Assembly (NCBI GenBank): GCA_001724265.1
Contig: MEDY01000240.1
Coordinates: 1-64,000, forward strand
DNA length: 64,000 bases
Reading direction: 5' to 3'
Source of the DNA: Rhizaria sp. SCN 62-66
Lineage: Eukaryota; Rhizaria, unplaced
The position numbers and the translations under genes are program-made. Shown here in pieces: positions 43,301 through 54,200 of the stretch (the stretch's first letter is position 1; each line of letters starts with the position of its first letter). The notes below the pieces were generated by a model, which saw nothing but the letters and a program-made list of their open reading frames with translations, was not told the DNA's origin and searched no databases.

Positions 43301-45687
43301 GAGCGCGGCGGCCGCGGACGTGGTGGAGCCGAGCGCGGGCAGGTAGCCGCCCGTCGCGGCCCACGCCGCGGCCTCGCTCGTGGTCATCACGACATTCTTG
43401 ATGTTATACGAGGGCGCGAAGACGTAGATGGCGTCGCAGGCGGCGATGGGAGCGCGCCAGTCGAGCAGCAGCTGGCACGTCTTCTCGCGGAAGCGCTCGA
43501 ACTGCTGGCGACGGATCATCGCGCCGACGCTGCGGGCGCGGCCCGACTTGTTGTCGTGCGCGGCCTGCGAGCCGCCCTGCTTGCGCCTCGTCGTGTACTG
43601 CTGAAACGAGCGGTGGTGCGTGCAATGGGCGCCCGTGAAGAGCGCGGCCGAGAGGCGCCCACCCATCGCCAGCAGGATGAACCACCGGCGCGGACGCTAT
43701 AAGTAAGTAAAACAAACAACAAAGATGGAATCAAGTTAGTGTTATAACTCTGGTTCGTAGGAATGTTACACTATGATTAAGTAATATTAACATTTGATCC
43801 CGTGATTTACTGAAAGACATCTTGGTTTTGGTAAGATAGAACAGAGACGTACGACCGGGAGCAGGGGGTACTGCAGCAGCGCGGGGACGGCGGCGTGGCC
43901 GAGCGCGCCCGCAGTCGCGGTAGCCGCGATGGCGGGGGCCGCCATGGGGGCGCGCGCAGGCGCGGTGAGCTGCGCAAGCGAGACGAGCAGCGCCGCCACG
44001 TCGGCCCACGCGCAGTCGGGCTGCAGCGACTGGAGCGCAAACGCGCGCTCTTTGCTGCCATCGCCCGCCTGTGGCTGCTGCGACAGGGCGCGTGCAAGCG
44101 CGGCGGCGGCGGCGTCGGCGGCGGACTGCAGGGGGAGCCGGCCGCGCCAGTCCGCGGCGGCGACACGGACGACCGTGAGCGCAACGGGCAGGCACTCGGC
44201 ATCATCGGCCAGGCGCATGCGGCCCGCGGTCACGCCAGCGGTCGCTGCAGATGCGGTCGCCGCAGGTGTGCTGGCAGAGCTAGAGCTGGAGCTAGAGCTT
44301 GAGCTGGAGTCGGTGAGAGTGGAGAGCGCGGAGTAGGAGTAAGGGAAGGGAAACAAGGGCGCTGCAGTGGAGTTGTGGGCAGCGACGCGCACACGCAACG
44401 ATACAGCCTGGGAAGATCGAATGGTTTAGAAAGACACAATGCCAAGAATGAAAAGTGAGTTCGTGCGCACAAAGAGAAATATAGACAAGAAACCCTCATG
44501 AAACATCAAAAGTTATTGCTTCAACGCATTCAACGGTGTCTTACCTGGTCGCGTGAAAGTGCAGCGGCACGACGTTGCTCCTTTTTGCTCTGCTTCTTCT
44601 TGTTCTTGCTCTTCCGCCTGGACGCACGACCGGAGCCGTCGTCGTCCTCGTCGTCGTCGTCGTTGCCGTTCTCATCGTCGTCATCAAAGTCGTCGTCATC
44701 ATCATTGTCATCGTTGTCATTGCTGCGCGATTGAAACATAAACGCCTTGCTTTCGTCGTCAACGTCAGCATCTGCACTCACAATGCTTAGCTGTTGCAGC
44801 TGTGCCTGTTGGCGAGTGCGACTGTCGCTTCGGCTACGACTGCGGCTACGGCTACTCTCCCTTACCGCAGCTCCCGCAGAGTCTGCTGCCGCAGAGTCTG
44901 CTTCCGCGCTCGCATCGTCGTCGACGGGGTTGAACGGCTGTGTAGCGTCAACGCCCGCGTCGTAGGCGTCGCAGTCGACGGGCAGCCCCGCCGTCTCGCG
45001 CTCGACCGCCCATGCCGCGAAGCCGGGCTCCGCCGCGGCGCGCGCGGCGGCGGGCGCGCTCAGCGGGGGCTGCCGCGCGGCGTGGCGCTTGACGTTGAGC
45101 GCGTGGCCCGGGGACTTGATGTGCGCGCGAAACGCCAGCGCGGTGGGGAAGCCCACTGCACATTTGGAGCAATCGAACGCCCCGGTCGCCAGCGCCGCGC
45201 TCGCGCTCGCCGTCGGGGCAGAAGCTGCGGGCGTGGGAGCCGTCGTGCTTGCGGTCGCCGGGCCAGCAGCAGTGGAGTTTGGGTTGCGCGGGGTGTTACG
45301 GGCGAGCAGAACCGAGTTGGCGTGGGGGGATACAGACGCAGTCGCAGCGGCAGGGGCGGGGGCGGGGACGAGGGCGCTCTTACCAGCGCTCGCAGCGAAG
45401 CCTTGCCCCGCAAAAGTGGCGTCAGCGGCAGAGGGGGCGGCCCCCAAGGTGGTGTTGCTTGCGGTGCAAAAGGGCGCGAGAACGGCACGCACGACGGGGG
45501 CCGTGACTGTTAGCGAGGTGGCGCCCAGGCGGATGGACAGGTCGTTGGTGCCGTCCAACATCGCCGTCAGCGCGGTCACAAACCAGGCGTCGTGAATAGA
45601 GTCCGCGGGCGCCGCAAAGCCGCGGGAAAGCCCTGGGGTCGGAGCCGGGGGCGGTTTTGATGCCGTGGGGGAGCGCTTGGGTGGCAT
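40322..45687 (-). CDS. VMS1: VMS1/ANKZF1 peptidyl-tRNA hydrolase of ribosome quality control
   Basis: Three exons, all phase 0: 45687-44545, 44407-43853, 43696-40322, giving 1,690 residues, stop TAA (donors GTAAGA and GTACGT; acceptors CCCAG and TATAG). Order: N-terminal C2H2 zinc finger CSKCAVGFPTALAFRAHIKS...H near 170-200; VLRF1 domain from about 385 to 905 with the core WFILLAMGGRLSAALF and the catalytic-loop sequence RRKQGGSQ, whose Gln (about residue 610) matches the active Gln of Vms1; an ankyrin-like stretch TPLHLAFAAEA...LLAAGADPAVRD near 1350-1400; an Ala/Lys/Glu-rich helix like the p97-binding region; and a C-terminal zinc finger CAHCQEAL...YCSTKCLRAHK. The enzyme releases stalled nascent chains from 60S subunits. 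Yeast and human proteins are 632 and 726 residues; the excess is low-complexity insertion within and after VLRF1. The first in-frame ATG is 45687. Confidence 0.9.
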
Positions 45688-46032
45688 GGAGCGCTGCGGA
45701 GTAAGGCGGAAAGTGAATTGTGGTGAGATCGAGTTGAGATGCGGACAGCGACGTATATGTGCACGTGACAGCGCAAGAAACAAAATGCATAGTTACATGT
45801 ACTCGTTTTCAGATGTATAAGTTGCGCACGTAGCCATTGACGGAATGTTGACGGAGAGTATCGTGTTTGCGAAATCGTGGTCAGAGGGAGGGTGGCAGAG
45901 AGAGCGGCAGGCTCGCTCACGGTCACCTGACTGGCCGACTGTGTGGCTGGCGGGGAACCACCCTTAGGCGCAGAGAGATGTCGCGTGATTGGGAGAGGAA
46001 ATTTGTTCCCCGTCTGTTGGATCACATTTAAT
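45688..46032. other. shared divergent promoter, VMS1 and eL39
   Basis: About 345 bases between the ATG of VMS1 (-) and the ATG of eL39 (+). It must contain both promoters and 5' UTRs. No consensus element was recognised. Confidence 0.5.
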
Positions 46033-46789
46033 ATGGTACGTAGTATAGTCTCTCGAGACTCTGTTCTATTTGACTATTTCATTGACACTCGTAATCAACA
46101 CCGGAAATAGCCGCAGGACCTCCGCGCATTGTGCCCTCTCGCTTAACTCCATTGGCCTGACGGCTCCACCCGCGGACCTCTCTGCATTCAGGATACAGGC
46201 GATATTTTGATACGATGCACCGTGCTTGTAGCAGGTCGTTTTATGGATAACCCAGTGACTGAGTTTCAGTGCCGGAGCCCACCACATCGACCTTCAAATT
46301 GACTCTTTTTTGGATCCACCCATCTCATCATGCTATTCGTTCTCACCCTCCCGTTGCTCTCTCTCCTTTTCTCCGTTGATCTAACTGCTCCATCGCTCTC
46401 GTCTTGTATGTGCACCCCGCTTGCTTGCACGTGTTTAGCCCAGCAATAAGAGTCTCGCTGTCAAGAAGCTTCTTGGCAAGAAGGACAAGCAGAACCGCCC
46501 CGTACGTTAAGCTCCTCAAACCACTCACACAACCTTGCTCTCCCGAATCTGGCTAACTGTGCTATAGCTCTTATGCACCAATCTCACCACTTTTCTTCCT
46601 CTTCTCCTGCTCTCCTTCGTGCCCCTTTGCCTCCATCTTGGCCTTGCTGTCTGGTATGGCTGCTCTTCTCCCTTGGACTGATGCTTTCCCCCACCACAGC
46701 TTCCCCAGTGGATCCGCCTCCGCACCGGCAACACCGTCCGCTACAACTCCAAGCGCCGCCACTGGCGCCGCACCAAGCTCGGCATCTAA
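46033..46789 (+). CDS. RPL39: large-subunit ribosomal protein eL39
   Basis: Three exons: 46033-46035 (the start ATG alone), 46439-46501 and 46700-46789, all phase 0, giving exactly 51 residues, the invariant eL39 length, stop TAA. Both donors are GTACGT and acceptors are TTTAG and CACAG. Exon 2 encodes [20 protein letters not shown] plus Pro; exon 3 continues [20 protein letters not shown] and ends HWRRTKLGI, matching the universal eL39 sequence. The protein is basic, lines the polypeptide exit tunnel of the 60S subunit, and is essential for its structure. An intron directly after the ATG codon is also known in RPL39 genes of other eukaryotes. The first exon is inferred from the ATG followed by the local donor consensus; exons 2 and 3 are certain. 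Confidence 0.93.
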
Positions 46790-47367
46790 CTTAATTGTCA
46801 TCGTCGCCGTCGTTCACTGCAACGGCGTCAACCTCAATGTCATTGAAACACTTGATACCACTGTCGGGGGTGGACTTTATGTGCCTGTATTCACCTAACA
46901 ATACAAACTAAATTCAAAACAAGTACAGCTAAGTTTTATCATACTTCTCCAAACACTACCGAGCATATGCAATCTTTCTCCGCGTCCCAGCGAAACGCGT
47001 ATTCTGACTAGTACTTAGTACATGTTGCAGCATGCATTCAGCAAAAACCCTCCTGAAACCAGAAATGTTTTCAATTCCATCTGATATGTGCGTGCGCAAC
47101 GCGTTTGCCGCATCTACAATTGTCTGTTGTGAACTATAGTTGGTGTTAATTCCATTTTTTCTTCATGTCTGACTGTACTACCGATTCTAAGCGGTCCTAT
47201 CTCTATTTTCCCTGTCTAAATGTGCTCCCCTTTCCTGCGCTCACGCCCTCAAATAACATCTTCACTGTTATCGTCCAATATGTATATTGTTGTCAATGTT
47301 GGACATGTGCAATATGTATAAATAACTCATTTCTTGTTAATTTATATTTGTATTCTATAGAGCCAGG
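46790..47367. other. intergenic, eL39 3' flank
   Basis: About 580 AT-rich bases. It contains the eL39 3' UTR and the upstream region of the gene at 47368, including a TATA-like box. No RNA gene was identified. Confidence 0.45.
47317..47324 (+). promoter_or_regulatory. TATA-like box
   Basis: TATAAATA lies 44 bases before the ATG at 47368, in a suitable place for a core promoter with a very short 5' UTR. An alternative is that a TATAG just before the ATG is a splice acceptor of an upstream exon. Confidence 0.3.
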
Positions 47368-48114
47368 ATGGAGGAAGAAAGTCTCCGTATTCGCACTGCA
47401 GCTGCCCCTGTGCTATCGCTCGCAGAGCCAAACGTCACCCATTTGCAAGCGCTCAAATACGCTATCTCAACATGTTCTGCCATACATGAGTGTGTCCCGC
47501 TGCTATGCGATGCAGGAGTTATTGGTGCGCTCTTGCGCCAGCTTGGTGCAGTCAGCGATGACGACGGCGAGGCAAGACAGCGACTTGATATTCTCATCGA
47601 ACTTTTTGCACTTGTCACTGGCCTTTAGCTCGACTCAGACTTTGCCAAATCACGGTTCATTCCATGTGGAAGCAACGCACTCGCCAATCATAACGCATCG
47701 GAGCTGTTTGCCTTACTAGCCCTCCGCTTCAGTTCCAACGAACGCGTGCTCCTTCTCCTGTTGGGCCTCGCGCGCGCTGTCGCGATGTCGCCAGCACTGG
47801 CGCCCAGAGCCAGACGCAACACGCTTAGCCATGTGCTCGCCCTCATGCAACAGAACAACTACAAGGAGCAGCAGCAACTGCTGCAGCCGGGGCAGCAAGG
47901 GCCAGCTGGGGAAGCTGACGCTGAGGGCGCGACCTGTTGCTTTCGCCTTCAAGAAATGCTTTGCGGGACAGTAACTCAACTCTGCTTCCACGGCGACCCG
48001 CCCGCACCCTCCTCGTTATGTTTTGAGGAACACTGCAGTGCGAGCAAGTGCTCCTTAGGCTACAAAGGATGCTGGTCAAGTATCGATAACCCGTCTTTTT
48101 CGAACTCAAATTGA
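47368..48114 (+). CDS. small helical-repeat-like protein with in-frame TAG
   Basis: The frame runs from ATG 47368 to TGA 48112-48114 (248 residues) with one internal TAG at codon 87 (47626-47628). Both sides look coding in the same frame: before it, Leu/Ala-rich helices such as VPLLCDAGVIGALLRQLGA and RLDILIELFALVTG; after it, LDSDFAKSRF and NASELFALLALRF. These resemble armadillo-type helices. The last 80 residues are Gln- and Cys-rich and less convincing. GC content is lower than in other genes here. Without reading TAG as an amino acid the product would be only 86 residues. It may instead be a pseudogene. No family was recognised. Confidence 0.5.
47626..47628 (+). other. in-frame TAG inside a coding frame
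   Basis: This TAG separates two in-frame halves of the gene at 47368-48114. The 15 bases ending at this TAG begin with GT, but such a short intron with a GTCACT donor does not match the other introns in the window. Confidence 0.6.
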
Positions 48115-48255
48115 AACTTAACTATATTTTAGCATCATGTTGTGATCTTGTGGAAGGCTTAAGACTTTGTATCGTGTTCATATTATTACTAGATAGTTTT
48201 TAGATTATTGTAAAGTGGCTCACACCATTCAGAATAAAGACCGGTTGAGTTTTCA

Positions 48256-51200
48256 TTACATGTGTTCCGCGGCAGCCATAAACTGTTTCTCCACGTCGAT
48301 CAGCGCCCCCGTCCTTCGCAGCACCCGCACCGTTCCATTCGCCATGCCCACCACAATTGCGCCGGTGCGCCGACACTGCGCCACCGCGGTGACCGCGACA
48401 ACCTCCTGCCGCGCCACCAGCGCCGCCGCCGCGGCCGCGACCGGGGCGGGGGCGGCGCGCGCCGCTGCGAGGCGGGCGGCCGCGGAAGGCAGCGGGGCGC
48501 GGAAGTCCCAGCCGGGGCCGCAGCTGGCCGTCGCGCGCGCCGCGGGCAGAGCCTCGCCCGTTACGACACCGGCACCAGCGCCAGCGCCGGTGGCGGCGGT
48601 GGAACCAGCAGCAACACTCGCGCCAACGCCCAGAGCACCAGCGGCAGCGTCGGTTCCATCATTGGCGGTGAAAATGATGTTGTTGGCCGCCATCGAGTTG
48701 AGGTGTGAGACCGACTGCGCGAGCACGAGGCCGGGACCACCGACCTTGACCGAGTGCAAAGGAGTAACCGAGAGCTGTGGTAGCGCGCGGGGCGGGCCGG
48801 CGTCGGAGTGTGAGGCGCTTGCAGCAGAGCGGGGAGAATAGCCACCAGGCTTGGGGACGAAGGACTGTCCCGAGACAAAGCCAGCGCTGTCGTCGCAAAC
48901 ACAATCAGCCGCGCGATCGCGCTTCCGTTCGTGGACAATTTGTGTTGCAGATAAAGCGATAGCGTCGCGCTTGAGGGTTGCTAGCGCGAGATCTGAATCG
49001 TAAGTAGAAACATCGATACCGTCAGCGGGGGTGTTAATAGTCTCCACTATTTTCGAGGCAGCATGTGCATCGTCTGAGCTATGCAAAGCACAGCATTGGC
49101 CACACAGACTGCAGTTGTAATAAAAGGTCTCAGTTGCGGTCGCCGGTGATCCAATAGACGATCGAGGGGCAAATGGCGCGGACACTGGGAGTGTGCGAAG
49201 GAACAGTAGAGATGCTGCCTCAAGAGCAAGCGCGTTCAGAGTCGATGTGCTCACAGTCGCAGTCCCAAGCGAAACTGAAGTAAAGCCCGTGTTGGTACCC
49301 GAGATCGAGCGCGCACGGGAGCTTGATTGCGAGTCGTCGTCTCTGTCATCCTCAAGCTTGAGCTCGAATTCCGAGCCCGAGCCCGAGTCAGACTCGGAGT
49401 CGGAGACACACGCAGTATTGCCGTGAGTGTCATCATCACCGCTGCTGTATTCGTTGCCATCCTCGACAGAAGCAGCGGCAACAGGCGAGGCTGCCACGGC
49501 TGCAGTTTCTTTGTCAGCAGAAGTGGGGGCTGACGGGGTCGCCAGCTTGACTTCGTTGTCTTCAGAGTCGCCAGCGCTAACCGCAGCGGAGACTGAGGCG
49601 GTAGTGGCAGAGGCTGGGCGAGTGAAAAACATGTCCAGCCTCGACTGCTTCGGCAGTGGCTGCGCCTGCCTCTGTGGATGTGGCGGCTTCGGCTGGGAGT
49701 TACTCGTACTTGAGCTGGTCTTGCTTGAGCTGGCCGCCTCAGTCTTCACGGTCGCGGACGCAGCGCTGCCACCGGAAGGGCTGGCTGACTTGGGACTTTT
49801 GTGATTACCTGTGTTAATAGGGCTCACTTTAGTGTCCAACTCCGATTTCGTCAAACCGCTTGACGCATTCAAGCGATGATTGTGGGCGGGTTTTTCGCCG
49901 CCTTGACCGTATTCGCTTTTGTTGTCGTTGCTTTTGCTCCTGGCGCCGAGGTGGCTACTGTGGTAGATCGCAGCCCTAATATACGGCGTAAGTGCTATGG
50001 CAACTGCGCGCAGCACGCTACCACCGCCGTTCTCGCGGAACAAAGACAGGGCCGCTGCAACCGTGCGGACACGGCAGCTATAACAAGCCCCCGCGGCCGC
50101 AGCAGATTTTGCAGAATTCGAGAATGTGTTCACGCTTTCTCCGCCAAAGCTGTTATTTGTGTCGAGTCGAAGATCAGCAACGTTGCCTGTGGAGCTGTTG
50201 CTACAAGGAAGCGACGCAGGCTGGGGCGGGCGGCACTGGTGTTGTTGGTGATGTTCCTTATGTTCAAGTTGAAATTGCTGTTGTTGTTGCATAAATATGG
50301 TCTTAGCAGAAACAAAGTCCGTTTTCACTGTTGCATCTGAAACAGTCGATGTGGCACTGACTTTGTGAGAATTGCTGTTTCCGTCAGTATCAAACTGACG
50401 CATGCGCGCGCTTTGCTGTTGACCTTGTTTTAGTTGCTGATATCGCTGCTGAAACATCCGCAATGTCGCTTGTCCGTTAGCACTGACATCACCCAGCACG
50501 CGAGTGCTCGGAGAGCTGTCGTCATCATCATCAGTAAGATCAGACAGTCCGTCGACGCTGCGGTGCGTCGACGTGCTCTTCGAGTTGCTCTGCCTTTGGT
50601 CGTCATAGTCGTCGTCCTCGTCGTCGCTGCCACTGCTGCCATCACGCCGGTGCCTGTTATTGCTAGTGAAAACCCTGTGAAATCCACCGTTGCCGACTTG
50701 CACGCGACCCAAAGTCACGTTTGAGCCAGACAGTAACTGTGCGCGCTTCCCATTGGCGAGTCGCAGTGTGTTGTTCAAGGCGACATCCGCATCATCAGCC
50801 AAACCGCCGCTGCTGCGCCAGAGGGCAGTCGCAACAAGCGGTGCTGCCGCAGTCGCCGCTTGGGTCAAAGCCTCAGCAGGCATTGTTGCACTAACGTTGA
50901 CTTGAGTAACGTCACTATTCGTGTGTTTGTTACGACCGATGTCGTGGTCGCATTTCGCGAGAAGATATGACAGTAGTTTCTCCCCAACCAACCCAGCGCC
51001 GTTGCCACCGTGCCCAGCCGCGGCCGCAGCAGCAGCGACCTTGGCGCCCCGACTGCTGTTTTGGCCGTGGCCGTTGCCGCTGCTCTTGCTCTTCGCGCTG
51101 GCGAGGCTGTCCATCGTGCGCGCGCGGGAGAGCGCAGTGACCAGGAGCAGCGCGGCGCGCAATCGGGGCAGCGCCGCGCGGAGCAGGCGGGTGGCCTCTA

Positions 51201-54200
51201 CCTGCAAGGACACCGCGGCCGCACAACTGACGCCATCAACGCCGGCAGCCTTAGCGTTGTCGCCTACGGCAGCACTCGTGTCGTTGCAGTCGAGAACGTT
51301 GTTATTGCAACTGTTGTCTGTTGTTGAGGTGGGGTGATCACGTGACAAGATCGGGGCCGTGAAGACTGTCTGCTTCGGTGCGTACAAGCTTAGGCCAGCG
51401 CTGCTACCGCCACTGCCCCAACCACCACTCGCGTTCACGCTGCGAGAATGTGTGTTTGTGCAGGGCTTGAATGTTGCGTTTAGACTTGAGGCAAAACCTG
51501 TCGCGCCAAAAGGTGATGATGCTACGGCCGTCAAAGCTGTACCCGAACCGGGGTTGCTGCCGTTGCGCAATGATGAAGCCTTCACACTGGCTGCCGTAGC
51601 GGCAGTACTCAGAGAGCTTAGCAAGTCGTCAAAACTAGAGTTGCTGGCGTTGGTGCTTTGATTGGGACTGTCTAAAGTCTCTAAGCGGGCGACAACGCCA
51701 AAAAGCCCTGCATGTACATCATCAGCAGACTTTTCGCCCAGAGCGTCGACAGGGTTAGTGATGGGATTAAACGAGTCAGTCGCGGAGCTAGAAGCGGGCG
51801 ATGCTGCTGCTAAAGCTGAAGCCGATGCGGCCGAGACCAAGGCAGAGTGCGAGCCTGTGACAGCGGCAAAGTGCAGCCAGTTAGTATCATCTCCGAACGC
51901 GACCACACTCAACCCGCTCCGGCCATTGAGGCTGTGGCCACTGCCCGCCGCAGCGCCGCCGGCGAGGCTCACGAAGGAGAACTTGCGGTAGTTGTCGCCG
52001 CGCGCGAGCGGCATGCGATGCTGCGGCGGCGGCAGCATGAAGCTATGCGCGGGCCGGCCGGAGCGCAGAAAGGACTCGATCAGCAGCCTGTCGCGCGCGC
52101 GGGCCTGTTGCTGCTGTTGCTGCTGGAGCTGTTGTTGCTGCAGCAAGGCAATAGTCTGGGCTTGCGTTAGAGCTGACGCCGGTAAACGCGGTTGCTGCTG
52201 TTGTTGCTGTTGTTGTTGTGGATGCTGCTGATGTTGTGCCTGGGATTGAACACTGCTTCGCTCGAAAGCACGGGGGCGGGAGCTCGAGCGAAGTGCCATA
52301 TCGTGCAAGTGCCTCGCGGGCGCCGGCGTCGGCGCGTACAGACTCGAGACGGCGCCCGTGGCCAGGTCAAACGCGATCAGCGCAAGCCCCGCGGTTTGGG
52401 CCACGAGCACCGACGGCCGCTGCGGGTGCGTCGCCGCGCTAAGAACGCCAAAGCCCGCGGAGGCGAGCGCTGCGGCCGCCGTGGGGGAGAGCAGCGGCGG
52501 GGGTGGCAGCTGGCCGGGACCGAAGCTACTGGCAGACATTGCCGCCGTTGCCGCTGTCGCTGATGTGAAGGCCGATAAAGAAGCGCGAGAGGGGGCTGCG
52601 GTGGCGGTGACGGCTAAGTCGGTGAGCAGGCGACGGCCGCAGAGCCAGGAGCGGCTTGACTTCAAGCTGTCGAGAGCCATGACGGCGGAGACGGCAGCTG
52701 CAGAAGCTGCTGCTGGCGCCATGTGAGCCGTATCATGCGCTGCAGCGGGGGCTAGGTGACTGTGAGAAGCTGTGTTGAGTTTACTGTGATACGAGGCAGG
52801 TGGGGGATATACGCACAGTTCCACACGACGGGGATCGACATCAGTAGCATCAGCTGAATCATTGCTCTTTGGAGTGAAGCCGTCATTATTCATAGACTTT
52901 GATTGAAAGTAAAAGTAGTCGTCATCGTCGTCATCATCGTCGTCATCGTCATCTCGCATGTTCTCTTTCTTGCCCCCCGTCGTACCGCAGCCGCCGCCAC
53001 CACCGCTCTCCAGGTACAACGCGCGGCCCGCCCGCGCCTCCCGCTCCGCCCACTGCTCCCACGCCACGGCTTCGGCCACAGCGGCCTCCAGCGCCAGCGT
53101 CGGCAGGTGCAGCCCGCCGAAGCCGCCGCCGCCCGCGCCAGAGCCCGCGGCAATGACCGAGAGCCCGAAGGCGCGGAGGTCGAGCACGTCCAGGTGCCCG
53201 CTCGCGGTGACCGTGAGCAGCGTGTGCGAGCTCGACGACAGTAGCGGCGCGACGAGCGGGTGCGACGCCGCGAAACCGGGGCCATGGCTCTAGACAGCAT
53301 TAGAATGACTGTGCGACAGGCTCGTGTGCGCTGCGAAGGCTTTGTTGTAGCTCGAACTGAAGATGTCTACCTCGCTACCGCAGTGCATATCATGCCTGCT
53401 GCTGGCGCTGGACGGCTCTACATCTGCGTCTGGGAACACGACCGAGACGATGCGTTTGTCGACGGTGGTCGTGCAGGTGGAGAGCGATGAATGCAGCGAT
53501 TGCGGGCTCACGCCCCAGACAGACATCAGCGACGAGGCCGCCGCGGAGGCGAACGCAGTCGCGGCGGTGCGCGTGCTGGCGCTCGCAGCCGCACTCGCAG
53601 AGCTGGTGGCGTTTGAGGTTGAAACAGGCGATGACAGACCAGAGTCTCCAGATGCAGTTACGTTTGCAGTCGCTGCGGCTGCTGCGGCGGCAGAGGCAGC
53701 CTTCTCCGCCGCGCTTGCAGCCTCTTTCAGAGCATACTGCGTCCAGCTGTCGACGCTCGGCGCGATACGGTAGTAAATACCGGAGCCAACGCTGGTCACG
53801 GAGGACGTAGTGCTTGACCGGAGCACATTGTGGCAGCTGGAGGCGACTGCGGTAACGCCGTTAAGCGGCAAGTTAAGCCGCCAACTTGGTGGGGCGGCGG
53901 CCGTGAGAGCGTCAGACTGCACCGAGACGTGGGCGGCGTTATTGTTTGTGCTGAAGTTGCTATCCGCGCTGGCAGTGTGGTGCGTGTGAGTGTGGCTGTT
54001 TGTGCGTGTGTTCATGTTGTTGTCTGAGAATAAACTGTACTCGTCATCGTCGTCATCGTCGTTAATCGCGCTACTGCTGCGGACAAATCCGCCCCGAGCG
54101 CCTACACCGCCGGTATAGTTCGTCCCCGCAGCAGAATTAGCACGGATGCCGGCGGTGCTGTTCATTGCGCTATTACTGTTGCTGTTGCTGTAGCGCGATG

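Noticed and set aside
46036-46438. A snoRNA inside eL39 intron 1
   Set aside because: CTGA-like D boxes occur but no matching C box (RUGAUGA) or terminal stem, and no H/ACA layout could be shown by eye.
47165-47719. A 184-codon plus-strand frame overlapping the gene at 47368
   Set aside because: Its first part is AT-rich and Cys/Tyr/Ser-rich like non-coding DNA, and its second part is the shifted frame of the better coding sequence starting at 47368.
53290-53292. Two separate genes divided at this TAG
   Set aside because: The frames are exactly in phase with no spacer, promoter-like AT-rich gap or new start, while all real gene borders here have AT-rich gaps of over 100 bases.
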